From contig JAZNLO010000026.1 in the NCBI GenBank assembly GCA_045579085.1, positions 35,822 to 99,821 on the forward strand: a stretch of 64,000 nucleotides of DNA, read 5' to 3'. Below are positions 34,450 through 42,797 of the stretch, piece after piece. The number at the start of each line of letters is the position of its first letter. Position 1 is the stretch's first letter. Source of the stretch: RGIG2206 sp045579085. Lineage in GTDB: Bacteria; Bacillota; Clostridia; Oscillospirales; Acutalibacteraceae. The notes under the pieces are model-generated. The model made no database searches and was not told the DNA's origin. It saw nothing but the letters and a program-made list of their open reading frames with translations. The position numbers were made by a program, and so were the translations under genes.

Positions 34450-35016
34450 ATGTGTGAAAAAAATTTAAGAAGAAAAACAACGGTTAAGGTGGTTTTAACC
34501 GCAATGCTGATTGCATTATATTTTGTGCTTGATAGGTTGCTGGTTTTTTACCCAACGGAAAGCATAAAAATAAGCTTTAACTTTATACCGATTGCCGTTG
34601 CAGCAGTGTTTTTAGGTCCGATTTATTCAATGCTTACAGCAGGCTTGGGCGACTTATTAGGAGCACTTTTGATGCCTGTCGGCGTACCAAATCCAATTTT
34701 GACTGCATCAGCGTTTTTAAGCGGCTTGGTATTTGGATTTTTTGTTTATTCAAAAAGCGAGTGTAAATTAAGCAAAAAGATTGTTTTGGTTATAGTAGCA
34801 AATTTAGTAGTATCGGTGGTATTTAACTTGCTTATAAATACGTTTGCGCTTGCATTTATGTACAGCAGAGAAACGCTGTGGCAATACTTTTTTGCTACGT
34901 TAGCACCGCGACTGTTTAAGGAAGTTATAATTTTTATTATCAGAGTTGGCTTCTTTCTTGCTTTAATGTTACCAAACGGGAAATTTAGCGAGTATTTAAA
35001 ACGCACACTGAATTAA
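34450..35016 (+). CDS. folT: Folate ECF transporter S component FolT
   Basis: A 188-residue integral membrane protein with about six helices. It starts with a basic N-terminus (EKNLRRKTTVKVVLTAMLIALYFVLDRLL) and has the ECF S-component pattern SFNFIPIAVAAVFLGPIYSMLTAGLGDLLGALL. S components capture the vitamin and dock with the shared EcfT/EcfA module, which is not in this window. The THF riboswitch upstream identifies folate as substrate. AAGGAGAGTTTTTT precedes the ATG. Its position between dnaA and parB is unusual. Confidence 0.92.
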   Translation: MCEKNLRRKTTVKVVLTAMLIALYFVLDRLLVFYPTESIKISFNFIPIAVAAVFLGPIYSMLTAGLGDLLGALLMPVGVPNPILTASAFLSGLVFGFFVYSKSECKLSKKIVLVIVANLVVSVVFNLLINTFALAFMYSRETLWQYFFATLAPRLFKEVIIFIIRVGFFLALMLPNGKFSEYLKRTLN

Positions 35017-35023
35017 AAGTAAA

Positions 35024-35057
35024 AAAAGCCCTGCGGTTAGATTACCGCAGGGCTTTT
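35024..35057. terminator. Bidirectional terminator between folT and parB
   Basis: AAAAGCCCTGCGGT (35024-35037) pairs perfectly with ACCGCAGGGCTTTT (35044-35057). A-runs and T-runs on both sides allow termination of both convergent genes. Confidence 0.92.
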
Positions 35058-35066
35058 AGTTTAGCT

Positions 35067-35906
35067 TTATTTCTCGCAGAGCTTGTTAACTATATATTTC
35101 AGCTCATCGTCGCTGTAGAACTCGATTGTGACGCTGCCTTTTCCATTTGTGCCGGATACTTTAACCTTGTTGCCAAGCTGCTCGGTTAATGCGAGCTCAG
35201 CCTCTTTGTAAAACACAGGCACCTGTCCTTGCTTTTTGGTTGCGGCAGCGCGTTTGCTTGAGAGCTTTTCAATATCGCGCACAGTTGCGCCGTTTACAGC
35301 AAGCTGAGCGGCATTTTCACGCTCGGCGATATCCTCAATTGCAAGCAGAGCGCGAGCATGGCCTGAGGTGATTTTGCCGTCTTGGAGAAGCGAGAGTATG
35401 TCCTCGCCTAAAGCGAGCAAGCGAAGCGAGTTTGCCACTGCCGAGCGAGATTTTCCAACCGCTTGAGCCACCTGTTCCTGAGTCATATCAAAGGAGTCAA
35501 GTAGCTGCTTGTAGCCCAGAGCTTCTTCAACAGGATTTAAGTCTTCACGCTGGAGATTTTCTATCATAGCGATTTCCATGCACTCGATGTCGCTCATCTC
35601 GCGTATGATTACGGGTACGGTTTCAAGCCCTGCCAGACGGCTTGCGCGCCAACGGCGTTCACCTGCAACTATCTGGTAGCTGAGATTGGACATCGGACGC
35701 ACGGTTATCGGTTGCAAGAGCCCGTACTGCCTGATGCTGTCTGCCAATTCTTGCAGAGCCGCCTCGTCAAATTGCTTTCTGGGCTGGTTGCGGTTTGGCT
35801 CGATTTCCGTCAATTTAAGCTCGGTTATGTTGTTTTCGTTTACGGCGTTGTCGGAGAAAAGTAGGTCAAGACCACGTCCCAACCCTCTTTTTTTATTGTC
35901 AGCCAT
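35067..35906 (-). CDS. parB: Chromosome partitioning protein ParB (Spo0J)
   Basis: A 279-residue ParB. The N-terminal GLGRGLDLLF motif stimulates ParA ATPase. The CTP-binding ParB domain has the GERRWRASRLAGLETVP box near residue 80 and ENLQREDLNPVEEA. A helix-turn-helix region (MTQEQVAQAVGKSRSAVANSLRLL) recognises parS. The C-terminal dimerisation domain ends at the stop. It loads at parS as a CTP-dependent clamp and recruits condensin. It starts 13 bases after parA. Confidence 0.96.
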   Translation of the reverse strand: MADNKKRGLGRGLDLLFSDNAVNENNITELKLTEIEPNRNQPRKQFDEAALQELADSIRQYGLLQPITVRPMSNLSYQIVAGERRWRASRLAGLETVPVIIREMSDIECMEIAMIENLQREDLNPVEEALGYKQLLDSFDMTQEQVAQAVGKSRSAVANSLRLLALGEDILSLLQDGKITSGHARALLAIEDIAERENAAQLAVNGATVRDIEKLSSKRAAATKKQGQVPVFYKEAELALTEQLGNKVKVSGTNGKGSVTIEFYSDDELKYIVNKLCEK

Positions 35907-35919
35907 ATAAAAATCTCCT

Positions 35920-36678
35920 TTATCGTTTATCTATTTCCTGTGCGAGCTCATCGTAAGCCTTCGCACCTTTGTTGCCCTTGTCATAATATTGAATGGGTTG
36001 ACCGAAACTGGGCGCCTCGCTCAGTCTGACTGTTCGCGGAATAACAGTGCCAAACACTTTTTTCGGGAAATACCGCTTAACTTCTTCAACTACCTGTTGT
36101 GTGAGGTTGAGTCTGCCGTCGTACATAGTCAGCAAAACGCCCTCCAGACTGAGAATGGGGTTGTATTTTTGTTTTACGAGTCTGACTGTGGACATAAGCT
36201 GAGAAAGCCCCTCGAGCGCATAGTATTCACATTGGATTGGCACAAGAACGGTGTCCGATGCTGTGAGCGCATTGAGCGTAATTAGTCCAAGCGACGGCGG
36301 ACAGTCGAGCAATATGTAGTCGAACTGGCTGTGAATCAGCGAAATCGCAGTTTTGAGCAGGCTCTCTCTGTGCGCGAGGTCTATCATTTCGATTTCTGCG
36401 CCCGCTAAATTCATGCTCGAAGGGAGAACCGTAACGTTTGCAAACTCCGTCTTGATGGCGGCATCGCTGATAGCGGCGCCCTGAGTCAACACGTCGTAGC
36501 TTGAAAGACGGGTTTCACGCTTGTTTATACCGAAGCCGCTTGTTGAGTTGCCTTGAGGGTCGATATCTATAAGCAAAACGTTTTTGCCAAGCTTACCGAG
36601 CCCTGCGGCAAGGTTGACAGCGGTGGTGGTCTTTCCAACGCCGCCTTTTTGATTAACAATAGAAATAATTTTAGCCAT
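35920..36678 (-). CDS. parA: Chromosome partitioning ATPase ParA (Soj)
   Basis: A 252-residue deviant Walker ATPase: MAKIISIVNQKGGVGKTTTAVNLAAGL holds the KGGVGKT motif, and DYILLDCPPSLGLITLNAL the switch II region. It dimerises on ATP, binds DNA non-specifically and regulates DnaA in Bacillus. The frame is open to 36690, but GAGGATTTTT before the ATG at 36678 and the family N-terminus decide the start. In the first 84 codons my hand count gives 32 third-position C against 12 G, opposite in tendency to gyrB and dnaA. Confidence 0.96.
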   Translation of the reverse strand: MAKIISIVNQKGGVGKTTTAVNLAAGLGKLGKNVLLIDIDPQGNSTSGFGINKRETRLSSYDVLTQGAAISDAAIKTEFANVTVLPSSMNLAGAEIEMIDLAHRESLLKTAISLIHSQFDYILLDCPPSLGLITLNALTASDTVLVPIQCEYYALEGLSQLMSTVRLVKQKYNPILSLEGVLLTMYDGRLNLTQQVVEEVKRYFPKKVFGTVIPRTVRLSEAPSFGQPIQYYDKGNKGAKAYDELAQEIDKR

Positions 36679-36751
36679 AAAAATCCTCATTTTTAGTGTC
36701 TTTATTTAAGTATATCACACGCAAAGCACTTTTTAAAGGATAATTTTAATA

Positions 36752-36787
36752 AAACGGGCAATGTTTCACGTGAAACATTGCCCGTTT
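36752..36787. terminator. 36-bp perfect palindrome between noc and parA containing parS
   Basis: A perfect inverted repeat centred between 36769 and 36770, with arms AAACGGGCAATGTTTCAC and its exact complement. It begins one base upstream of the noc stop codon at 36789 (just past the end of noc on the minus strand). It could act as a transcription hairpin while its core is a parS site. Confidence 0.7.
36762..36777. other. parS site 1
   Basis: TGTTTCACGTGAAACA, identical to the consensus ParB-binding parS of Firmicutes. It lies between noc and parA inside a longer palindrome. ParB loads here to build the origin partition complex. Confidence 0.96.
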
Positions 36788-36788
36788 C

Positions 36789-37607
36789 TCAGCTTATAAA
36801 CTTTTTCGGTATTATTACAGTGTATTCTATGTAATCCTCAGTTTCGGTTTCTGCAGAACGCGCATCCAGTCCTGAGCGGCGAATTGAGTCCACCGCTTTC
36901 GACAGCGTGTTGACAAAAATCCGCACGTCGCCTATAACGGGGATTCGCATTGAGCGTGGGGCAGGCGGAGCTTGTCCGCTCAGCTTATCAAGAAGCTCTG
37001 TGACGTAGTCCTCAGATTCAACAACAGTCATCTGCTGAGCTATTATCTCGTTTAGCGCATCGTCACGAGCACGCTCGTCTTCAATGCGCAATAGCGTGCG
37101 CGCGTGGCGTTCTGTAAGCTGTGATGCAAGTATGCGGCGGCGTTGCTCCTCGCTAAGACGCAGGAGTCTGAGCTTGTTTGCAACGGTTGATTGCGCCTTT
37201 CCGAGCCGTTGCGCAACCTCAAACTGTGTGACACCCCACTCATCAATGAGGCGGCGGATTGCCTCCGCTTCCTCAAAAATATTCAGGTCTTCTCTCTGCA
37301 TATTCTCAATCAACCCAAGCAGTGCGACTTTGCGGTCGTCCGCCTTGATTTCAATGCAGTCAATGGTGTCTAAGCCCGCAAGACGAGCCGCCCTGAGCCG
37401 CCTTTCGCCTGCAACCAGCTCGTAAGAGCTGTCCTCGCGGCGTCTGACTGTGATTGGCTGTAATAGCCCGTTTCTACGTATGCTTTCGCTTAGACCGACA
37501 AGCTCCTCCTCCACAAACACCCGTCTGGGTTGGTAGCGGCTGGGGTGAATCACACCTAACGGCAACGAAATCAGCTTTCCAATCTTGCGTTTATGTTGCA
37601 TCAACAA
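36789..37607 (-). CDS. noc: Nucleoid occlusion protein Noc (ParB paralogue)
   Basis: About 272 residues of a ParB-family CTPase. The ParB box is AGERRLRAARLAGLDT. ENMQREDLNIFEEAEA and the helix-turn-helix VTQFEVAQRLGKAQSTVANKLRLL follow. The order rsmG-noc-parA-parB identifies it as Noc, which prevents division over the nucleoid. The usual N-terminal membrane-targeting amphipathic helix is not obvious in QHKRKIGKLISLPLG. I chose the TTG at 37607, nine bases after GGAGG. ATG at 37601 or 37643 is possible. No Noc-binding sequence ATTTCCCGGGAAAT was seen. Confidence 0.88.
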   Translation of the reverse strand: MLMQHKRKIGKLISLPLGVIHPSRYQPRRVFVEEELVGLSESIRRNGLLQPITVRRREDSSYELVAGERRLRAARLAGLDTIDCIEIKADDRKVALLGLIENMQREDLNIFEEAEAIRRLIDEWGVTQFEVAQRLGKAQSTVANKLRLLRLSEEQRRRILASQLTERHARTLLRIEDERARDDALNEIIAQQMTVVESEDYVTELLDKLSGQAPPAPRSMRIPVIGDVRIFVNTLSKAVDSIRRSGLDARSAETETEDYIEYTVIIPKKFIS

Positions 37608-37718
37608 AAAATATCGCCTCCATACTTGTCCGATTTTAGACAAGTATAAGGCGATTAGAATGAATATTCCATTGTTTTAGGTCGCATTATGCGGCGGATA
37701 AAACCTTGCTTTTGATAC

Positions 37719-38429
37719 TTACAGCGGCTTTTTTGCAATTTTTGCCGAGCATCTGGGATATTGAGTCGGAGTTTGCGATGCTTTTTTCACTGTGAGCAGA
37801 TTTCTCTCGCTCGAATCAGACAACTCAAGAGTTGTGCAGTTTAAGATTTTGCCGCCCATAACCGATATTGCGTTTTTGGCTTCGGTAAGCTCCTCGTCTG
37901 TGAGCTTGCCTTTCATCGCAACAAAGCTTCCGCCAATCTTAACAAAGCCAAGACAGTATTCGCTCAACACTCTAAGCTGTGCAACGGCACGCGCGGTGGC
38001 AAAGTCAAACTGCTCACGAAGTTCAGGCTTAACGGCGGCTTCCTCTGCGCGAAAATGCACAGCGTTAACCTCAAGCCCAAGCTGAGCGGCAACTTCCTGC
38101 AAAAACGCAATGCGCTTGTTTGTTGAATCGAGCAGCGTTACATTCATATCGTTTCTGGCAATTTTTATCGGCATACCGGGAAAACCGGCGCCACTGCCAA
38201 CATCTATCAGCGAGGCGTTTTCTTGCGGATTTACAGCCTTGAAAAAGGAGAGGCTGTCTGCAAAGTGGCGTGTGACAATCAAATCAGGCTCGGTAATGGC
38301 GGTCAGGTTGATTTTTTCGTTCCACTCGACGAGCAGTCGAGCATAAGCATCAAAACGCTCGCACGCAAGGGCATCTAACTCAACGCCAAAAGGCTCACAT
38401 TCAAACTTAAGCCTGTTTAATGGAATCAT
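37719..38429 (-). CDS. rsmG: 16S rRNA (guanine-527-N7) methyltransferase RsmG
   Basis: A 236-residue GidB/RsmG Rossmann methyltransferase. The SAM-binding motif is LIDVGSGAGFPGMPIKI near residue 71. VTRHFADSL and ATARAVAQLRVLSEYCL follow. It methylates G527 of 16S rRNA. Its ATG overlaps the mnmG stop by four bases (ATGA), so the two are coupled. It precedes noc in the cluster. Confidence 0.95.
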   Translation of the reverse strand: MIPLNRLKFECEPFGVELDALACERFDAYARLLVEWNEKINLTAITEPDLIVTRHFADSLSFFKAVNPQENASLIDVGSGAGFPGMPIKIARNDMNVTLLDSTNKRIAFLQEVAAQLGLEVNAVHFRAEEAAVKPELREQFDFATARAVAQLRVLSEYCLGFVKIGGSFVAMKGKLTDEELTEAKNAISVMGGKILNCTTLELSDSSERNLLTVKKASQTPTQYPRCSAKIAKKPL

Positions 38430-40300
38430 ACCTGTCCCTCCTCTTTGCTGAGATATATAAGCAAAACGGTGATGTCTGCAGGGTTTACTCCAGAAACGCC
38501 CGTTGCCTGACCTATGCTGATTGGCCTGATTTTAGCTAACTTTTCTCTTGCTTCTTCTCGAAGACCTGAAACCTTGCTGTAATCTATGTCTGACGGAATC
38601 GGCTTGCGTTCAAGGCGGCGCAACTCGTTTATCTGCGCTTGCTGACGGCGGATATAGCCATCATACTTGATTTCAACCTCAACCTTTTCGATTATGTCTG
38701 CGGACAAATCAGGTCTGCCCGAGTCAAACGGCGCAAGGCAACGGTAGTCAAGCTGAGGACGGCGCAAAAGCTCGTCGAGTCGTACGCCTGTTGTTATCGG
38801 AGATGTTTCACGTGAAACAAGTAGGCGGTTGAGCTCCTCGCTTGGCGCAAGCACTGTTTTTTCAAGGCGGCTGAGCTCTTTTTTCTTCAGCTCAAGGCGC
38901 AAGCAGTATTTTTCCCAAGCGGCATCGTCAACCAGACCAATTTCTTTGCCACGCTCAGTCAAACGCTCGTCAGCGTTGTCTTGTCTTAAAAGCAGACGGT
39001 ACTCAGAGCGAGAGGTCATCATTCGGTAAGGGTCGGTGCAGCCTTTTGTGACAAGGTCGTCTATCAGCGTGCCGATGTATGACGAAGAACGCTCTAAAAC
39101 AAACGGGGACAAGCCCTTTGCGCGCCTTGCGGCATTAATGCCGGCAACAAGACCCTGCGCCGCTGCCTCCTCATAGCCTGAGGAGCCGTTGAACTGACCT
39201 GCACCAAAGAGCCCTTTGTGTGCTTTAAATTCAAGCGTGGGTGTGAGCGCCGTTGGGTCAACGCAGTCGTACTCAATTGCGTATGCAGGGCGCATAATCT
39301 GCGCATTTTCCAAGCCCTCGATGGTGTGATAAAATTCAAGCTGCACTTCCTCAGGTAACGATGACGATGCGCCTTGAATATACATTTCGTCTGTGTCTGC
39401 CCCACAGGGCTCGATGAACAGCTGATGTCGAGGCTTGTCGGAAAATCTGACAATTTTATCCTCAAGCGACGGGCAATATCTTGGCCCAACGCCTTCAATC
39501 ATACCGCTGTAAAGCGGCGAGCGATGAATGTTATCAAGTATGACCTGTTTGGTTTTGTCGTTGGTGTAGGTGATATAGCAAACCTCGCTATTGACGGGCT
39601 TGCCGTCGTTTGAAAACGAAACAGGAGTTAAAAGCTCGTCGCCATACTGCACTTCGAGCTTTGAAAAGTCAATGGAGCGGCGGTTAACACGTGCGGGGGT
39701 GCCCGTCTTAAATCTTCTTATAGGCATACCCAGTTTTTTTACAGCGTTTGTGAGCTCTGTTGCGGCAAACATTCCGTCGGGACCGCTTTCAAACGAGGTA
39801 TCGCCAATGAAAATTTTTCCGCCGAGAAATGTGCCCGTTGCAAAAATAACTGATTTTGCAGTGTAAACTGCGCCCAGACGGGTTACTATATCCCAATTTT
39901 CACCATTTGAGTAAATATCTGTTATTTCCGCTTGCCTAAGCTCAAGATTTTTCTGAGCCTCCAGCGCCTTTTTCATATAAGCGCTGTACTGTCTACGGTC
40001 TATTTGTGCTCTGAGGCTGTGCACAGCAGGGCCCTTGCCTCTGTTAAGCATTCTAAGCTGAAGCATAGTTGCATCGGTTGCCTTGCCCATTTCGCCGCCC
40101 AGAGCGTCAATTTCTCTTACAAGATGCCCTTTGGCAGTTCCGCCGATTGACGGGTTGCAAGGGCAGTTACCTACAGCGTCAAGATTGATTGAAAAAATAG
40201 CTGTGGTGCAGCCGAGTCTTGCAGCTGCAAGCGCAGCCTCGATACCGGCATGGCCGGCGCCTATTACGGCAACGTCATAATATCCTGCAAAATAACCCAC
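38426..40300 (-). CDS. mnmG: tRNA uridine 5-carboxymethylaminomethyl modification enzyme MnmG (GidA)
   Basis: A 624-residue FAD enzyme that with MnmE modifies wobble U34 of tRNAs. The FAD-binding motif is AVIGAGHAGIEAALAAARLG, with CNPSIGGTAKGHLVREIDAL and the C-terminal helical domain (GYIRRQQAQI and a PSDIDY element). The start is GTG at 40300, with AAGGAGGTATCG before it. It contains a perfect parS site (38804-38819) encoding VSRET. Third positions are C-rich over G, as in parA. Confidence 0.96.
   Translation of the reverse strand: MGYFAGYYDVAVIGAGHAGIEAALAAARLGCTTAIFSINLDAVGNCPCNPSIGGTAKGHLVREIDALGGEMGKATDATMLQLRMLNRGKGPAVHSLRAQIDRRQYSAYMKKALEAQKNLELRQAEITDIYSNGENWDIVTRLGAVYTAKSVIFATGTFLGGKIFIGDTSFESGPDGMFAATELTNAVKKLGMPIRRFKTGTPARVNRRSIDFSKLEVQYGDELLTPVSFSNDGKPVNSEVCYITYTNDKTKQVILDNIHRSPLYSGMIEGVGPRYCPSLEDKIVRFSDKPRHQLFIEPCGADTDEMYIQGASSSLPEEVQLEFYHTIEGLENAQIMRPAYAIEYDCVDPTALTPTLEFKAHKGLFGAGQFNGSSGYEEAAAQGLVAGINAARRAKGLSPFVLERSSSYIGTLIDDLVTKGCTDPYRMMTSRSEYRLLLRQDNADERLTERGKEIGLVDDAAWEKYCLRLELKKKELSRLEKTVLAPSEELNRLLVSRETSPITTGVRLDELLRRPQLDYRCLAPFDSGRPDLSADIIEKVEVEIKYDGYIRRQQAQINELRRLERKPIPSDIDYSKVSGLREEAREKLAKIRPISIGQATGVSGVNPADITVLLIYLSKEEGQV
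38804..38819. other. parS site 2, inside mnmG
   Basis: TGTTTCACGTGAAACA, a perfect parS embedded in the mnmG coding sequence. It lies about 2 kb from the first site and supports a ParB-loading zone at 36-39 kb. Confidence 0.95.
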
Positions 40301-40364
40301 ACCGATACCTCCTTAAACAATATATAATGGCGTGGTTGCGCCAAAGTTTGCGTATAAATCAAGA

Positions 40365-41726
40365 TTATTTGCCCACACAGAATCTGCTGAAAACGTCGTC
40401 AACAACGCTTTGTGAAACACATTCACCTGTGAGCTCAGCCAAAGCGGCGAGAGCATCGTCAATGCAGACACCGACAGCATCAAGCGTAAAGCCAACCTCG
40501 ATTGCGTTTACAGCGTCTAAGGCGGCTCGAAGCGAACGTCTTGCGCAGTCTAACTGGCGTTCGTTTGCGATGATTGCGCCTGAGGCATCAAGCTTGTCCA
40601 ATCCGACGGCTTTTGCTATAACGGACTCAATATCGTCCGCCGAGTCGTGCTTTGCGGAGATTGCAATGCTCTCAATGTCTGTTTTTAAGTCATCGGGCTC
40701 AAATTTTGGCTCCAAATCAGCCTTGTTTAATAAAATCACAGCGTTTCGACCTTTGATTTTTTCTAAAATCGCAAAATCGTCACTGTCAAGCGGACGGGAA
40801 AGGTCAAAAACAGCGATAATCAACGCCGCAGAAGAAAGATGCTTAAGTGCAAGCTCCACACCGATGGCTTCGACGGGGTCGTCAGTTGAGCGAATGCCTG
40901 CGGTGTCTGCCAGACGGAGCATCACGCCGCCCACGTTAACCGTATCTTCAATGGCATCTCTGGTGGTGCCGGGCATATCGGTGACGATGGACATATCTTG
41001 CTTTGAAAGCAGATTCATAATCGTTGATTTGCCAACGTTTGGCTTGCCTACAATTACAGTTTTTACGCCGTCTTTGAGGATTTTGCCTTGCTCTGCGGTG
41101 GAAATCAGCCTGTCAAGTTGAGATATAGCTTCTGACAGGCGTGTTTTAAGGCTTTCGTTGTCCACAGCGGGCACATCTTCGTCGGGAAAATCAACCCATG
41201 CCGCTAAATCGGCGGCGCAATTTACAAATATATCACGAATTTTGCACACCGAGCGGAACATAGCTCCCTCTTTCGCAGAGAGCGCCGCAAGGTGAGACTG
41301 CTCGTTTTGCGCACCAATCAAATCCATAACCGCTTCAGCGGAGGTGAGGTCAAGCTTGCCGTTCTCAAAGGCTCTGCGGGTGAACTCGCCCGCCTCAGCC
41401 AGACGGGCGCCTGAACCGAGCACTGCTCGCAATACACGGCGCATAATATAAGGGCCGCCATGACAGCTTAGCTCAACAACGTCTTCGCCAGTGTAAGAGT
41501 GGGGTGCTTTAAAGCGCAAAGCAACGGCTTCGTCGATTATGCCCGACTCGGTTGCCACGCAGCCGAAAGCAGCGTTATAGCCGTCAAGCTCTGCAATTTT
41601 TTTGCCGCTTACAGCCGTAAAAATACTGTCTGCAACTTCACAGGCGGCGCTGCCTGAAATACGCACAACACCGATACCTGCAGGCGCAGTTGCGGTGGCA
41701 ATAGCCGCGATTGTATCTGCTCTCAC
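40365..41726 (-). CDS. mnmE: tRNA modification GTPase MnmE (TrmE)
   Basis: A 453-residue GTPase. The N-terminal THF-binding domain begins RADTIAAIATATAPAGIGVVRISG. The G domain is inserted in the helical domain: G1 GKPNVGKSTIMNLL, DTAGIRST and NKAD. The C-terminus ends FCVGK, the conserved cysteine motif. It acts with MnmG on tRNA wobble uridine using methylene-THF. The frame is open to 41789, but GTG at 41726 with GAGGTG six bases before it gives the family N-terminus. Confidence 0.95.
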   Translation of the reverse strand: MRADTIAAIATATAPAGIGVVRISGSAACEVADSIFTAVSGKKIAELDGYNAAFGCVATESGIIDEAVALRFKAPHSYTGEDVVELSCHGGPYIMRRVLRAVLGSGARLAEAGEFTRRAFENGKLDLTSAEAVMDLIGAQNEQSHLAALSAKEGAMFRSVCKIRDIFVNCAADLAAWVDFPDEDVPAVDNESLKTRLSEAISQLDRLISTAEQGKILKDGVKTVIVGKPNVGKSTIMNLLSKQDMSIVTDMPGTTRDAIEDTVNVGGVMLRLADTAGIRSTDDPVEAIGVELALKHLSSAALIIAVFDLSRPLDSDDFAILEKIKGRNAVILLNKADLEPKFEPDDLKTDIESIAISAKHDSADDIESVIAKAVGLDKLDASGAIIANERQLDCARRSLRAALDAVNAIEVGFTLDAVGVCIDDALAALAELTGECVSQSVVDDVFSRFCVGK

Positions 41727-41755
41727 TCTTTTCACCTCAATCTTTACATACAAAA

Positions 41756-41786
41756 CAGGGGCTTGTGGTAAAACCAAAAGCCCCTG
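41756..41786 (-). terminator. Hairpin between jag and mnmE
   Basis: CAGGGGCTT (41756-41764) pairs with AAGCCCCTG (41778-41786). On the minus strand GTTTTG follows the stem, so it may terminate or attenuate transcription from jag into mnmE. Confidence 0.6.
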
Positions 41787-41790
41787 CAAG

Positions 41791-42774
41791 TTATTTATCT
41801 ATACGGCCGAACAGGGGAATTTCACCTGCGTCGCTTATTTTATCACGCTTAGGCGCACTGGGTTCGTTGCTTTTTTTGTAAGAATCTCTGCGAGGTCTGC
41901 CTGAGCCTCTGCGACGGTCACCACGTCCGCCTGAGCGGCGCATCGGACGGAAATTCGGGTCCTGAGGAGTGCCGTCTTCGTTTGCAAGACCGATGATTAC
42001 GCGGCGGTCACGTCCATCACTTACAGACCAAGAGGTAACGCCGTCGATATCCTGAATGGTTGTGTGGATAACTCTGCGCTCGTAAGGATTCATCGGCTCA
42101 AGTGACTCGTTGCGGCCTGATTTTACAACCTGTTCTGCAACCTTTTTGGCAAGCTCTGCAAGTGTAACTTCGCGCTTAGCACGATAGTTGTTTGCATCGA
42201 GCATAACCTTTGTAAAGCCGCTCTCGCTGTTGTTGTAGCAAAGGCTTACAAGATACTGCAAAGCATCAAGGGTTTCGCCTCTGCGGCCGATAACAACGCC
42301 AAGACCCTCGCCTGTAAGGTTGATGCAGAAGCCGCCCTCAACATCGTTAACTTCGAGGGTGTAATCGCCTGCATCCATATATGAAAGAATGTCTTTAACG
42401 TAGTTTACGCACTTTTGCTGAGCCTCTTTATTGATAGGCGCAGCGGCTTTTTCAGCCTTTTTAGGAGCTTCTTTTTTAGCGGCGTTCTTCTTAGGAGCCT
42501 CTTTCTTTGCTGCTTTAGGAGCCTGTGCGTCCTTTTTCTGAGCCTGAGCCGCCTTCTGCGACTTTGTAGCCTTTACGGGCTTTGGAGCGCTTTTACCGTC
42601 GTCAAAGAAAACGCGGACTTTGGCTTTTTTTCCACCGAAAAGACCGAGAACCTTTTTCTCAGGCATATCAATTATATCAATGTCACCAACGTCGTCGCCG
42701 ATACCGAGCTCGTTACGTGCGACAGCGATAGCCTCTTCTATTGAATCGGCGGTGGCTGTATATTCTCTAAGCAT
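41791..42774 (-). CDS. khpB: RNA-binding protein KhpB/Jag
   Basis: A 327-residue Jag. The Jag-N domain (1-52) contains ATADSIEEAIAVARNELG and EKKVLGLFGGKKAKVRVFF. A Lys/Ala-rich linker (about 65-115) is low in complexity. The KH domain has GRRGETLDALQYLVSL. The R3H domain has NPYERRVIHTTIQD. A basic, Gly/Arg-rich tail follows. KhpB pairs with KhpA as an RNA chaperone and influences cell elongation in streptococci. It follows yidC by 23 bases, the standard order. Confidence 0.94.
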   Translation of the reverse strand: MLREYTATADSIEEAIAVARNELGIGDDVGDIDIIDMPEKKVLGLFGGKKAKVRVFFDDGKSAPKPVKATKSQKAAQAQKKDAQAPKAAKKEAPKKNAAKKEAPKKAEKAAAPINKEAQQKCVNYVKDILSYMDAGDYTLEVNDVEGGFCINLTGEGLGVVIGRRGETLDALQYLVSLCYNNSESGFTKVMLDANNYRAKREVTLAELAKKVAEQVVKSGRNESLEPMNPYERRVIHTTIQDIDGVTSWSVSDGRDRRVIIGLANEDGTPQDPNFRPMRRSGGRGDRRRGSGRPRRDSYKKSNEPSAPKRDKISDAGEIPLFGRIDK

Positions 42775-42797
42775 TAAATGACTTCCTTTCAGGGTGA

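Noticed and set aside
38804..38819. Terminator inside mnmG
   Set aside because: The palindrome is the exact parS consensus, has no T-run and is within a coding sequence, so it is a partition site.
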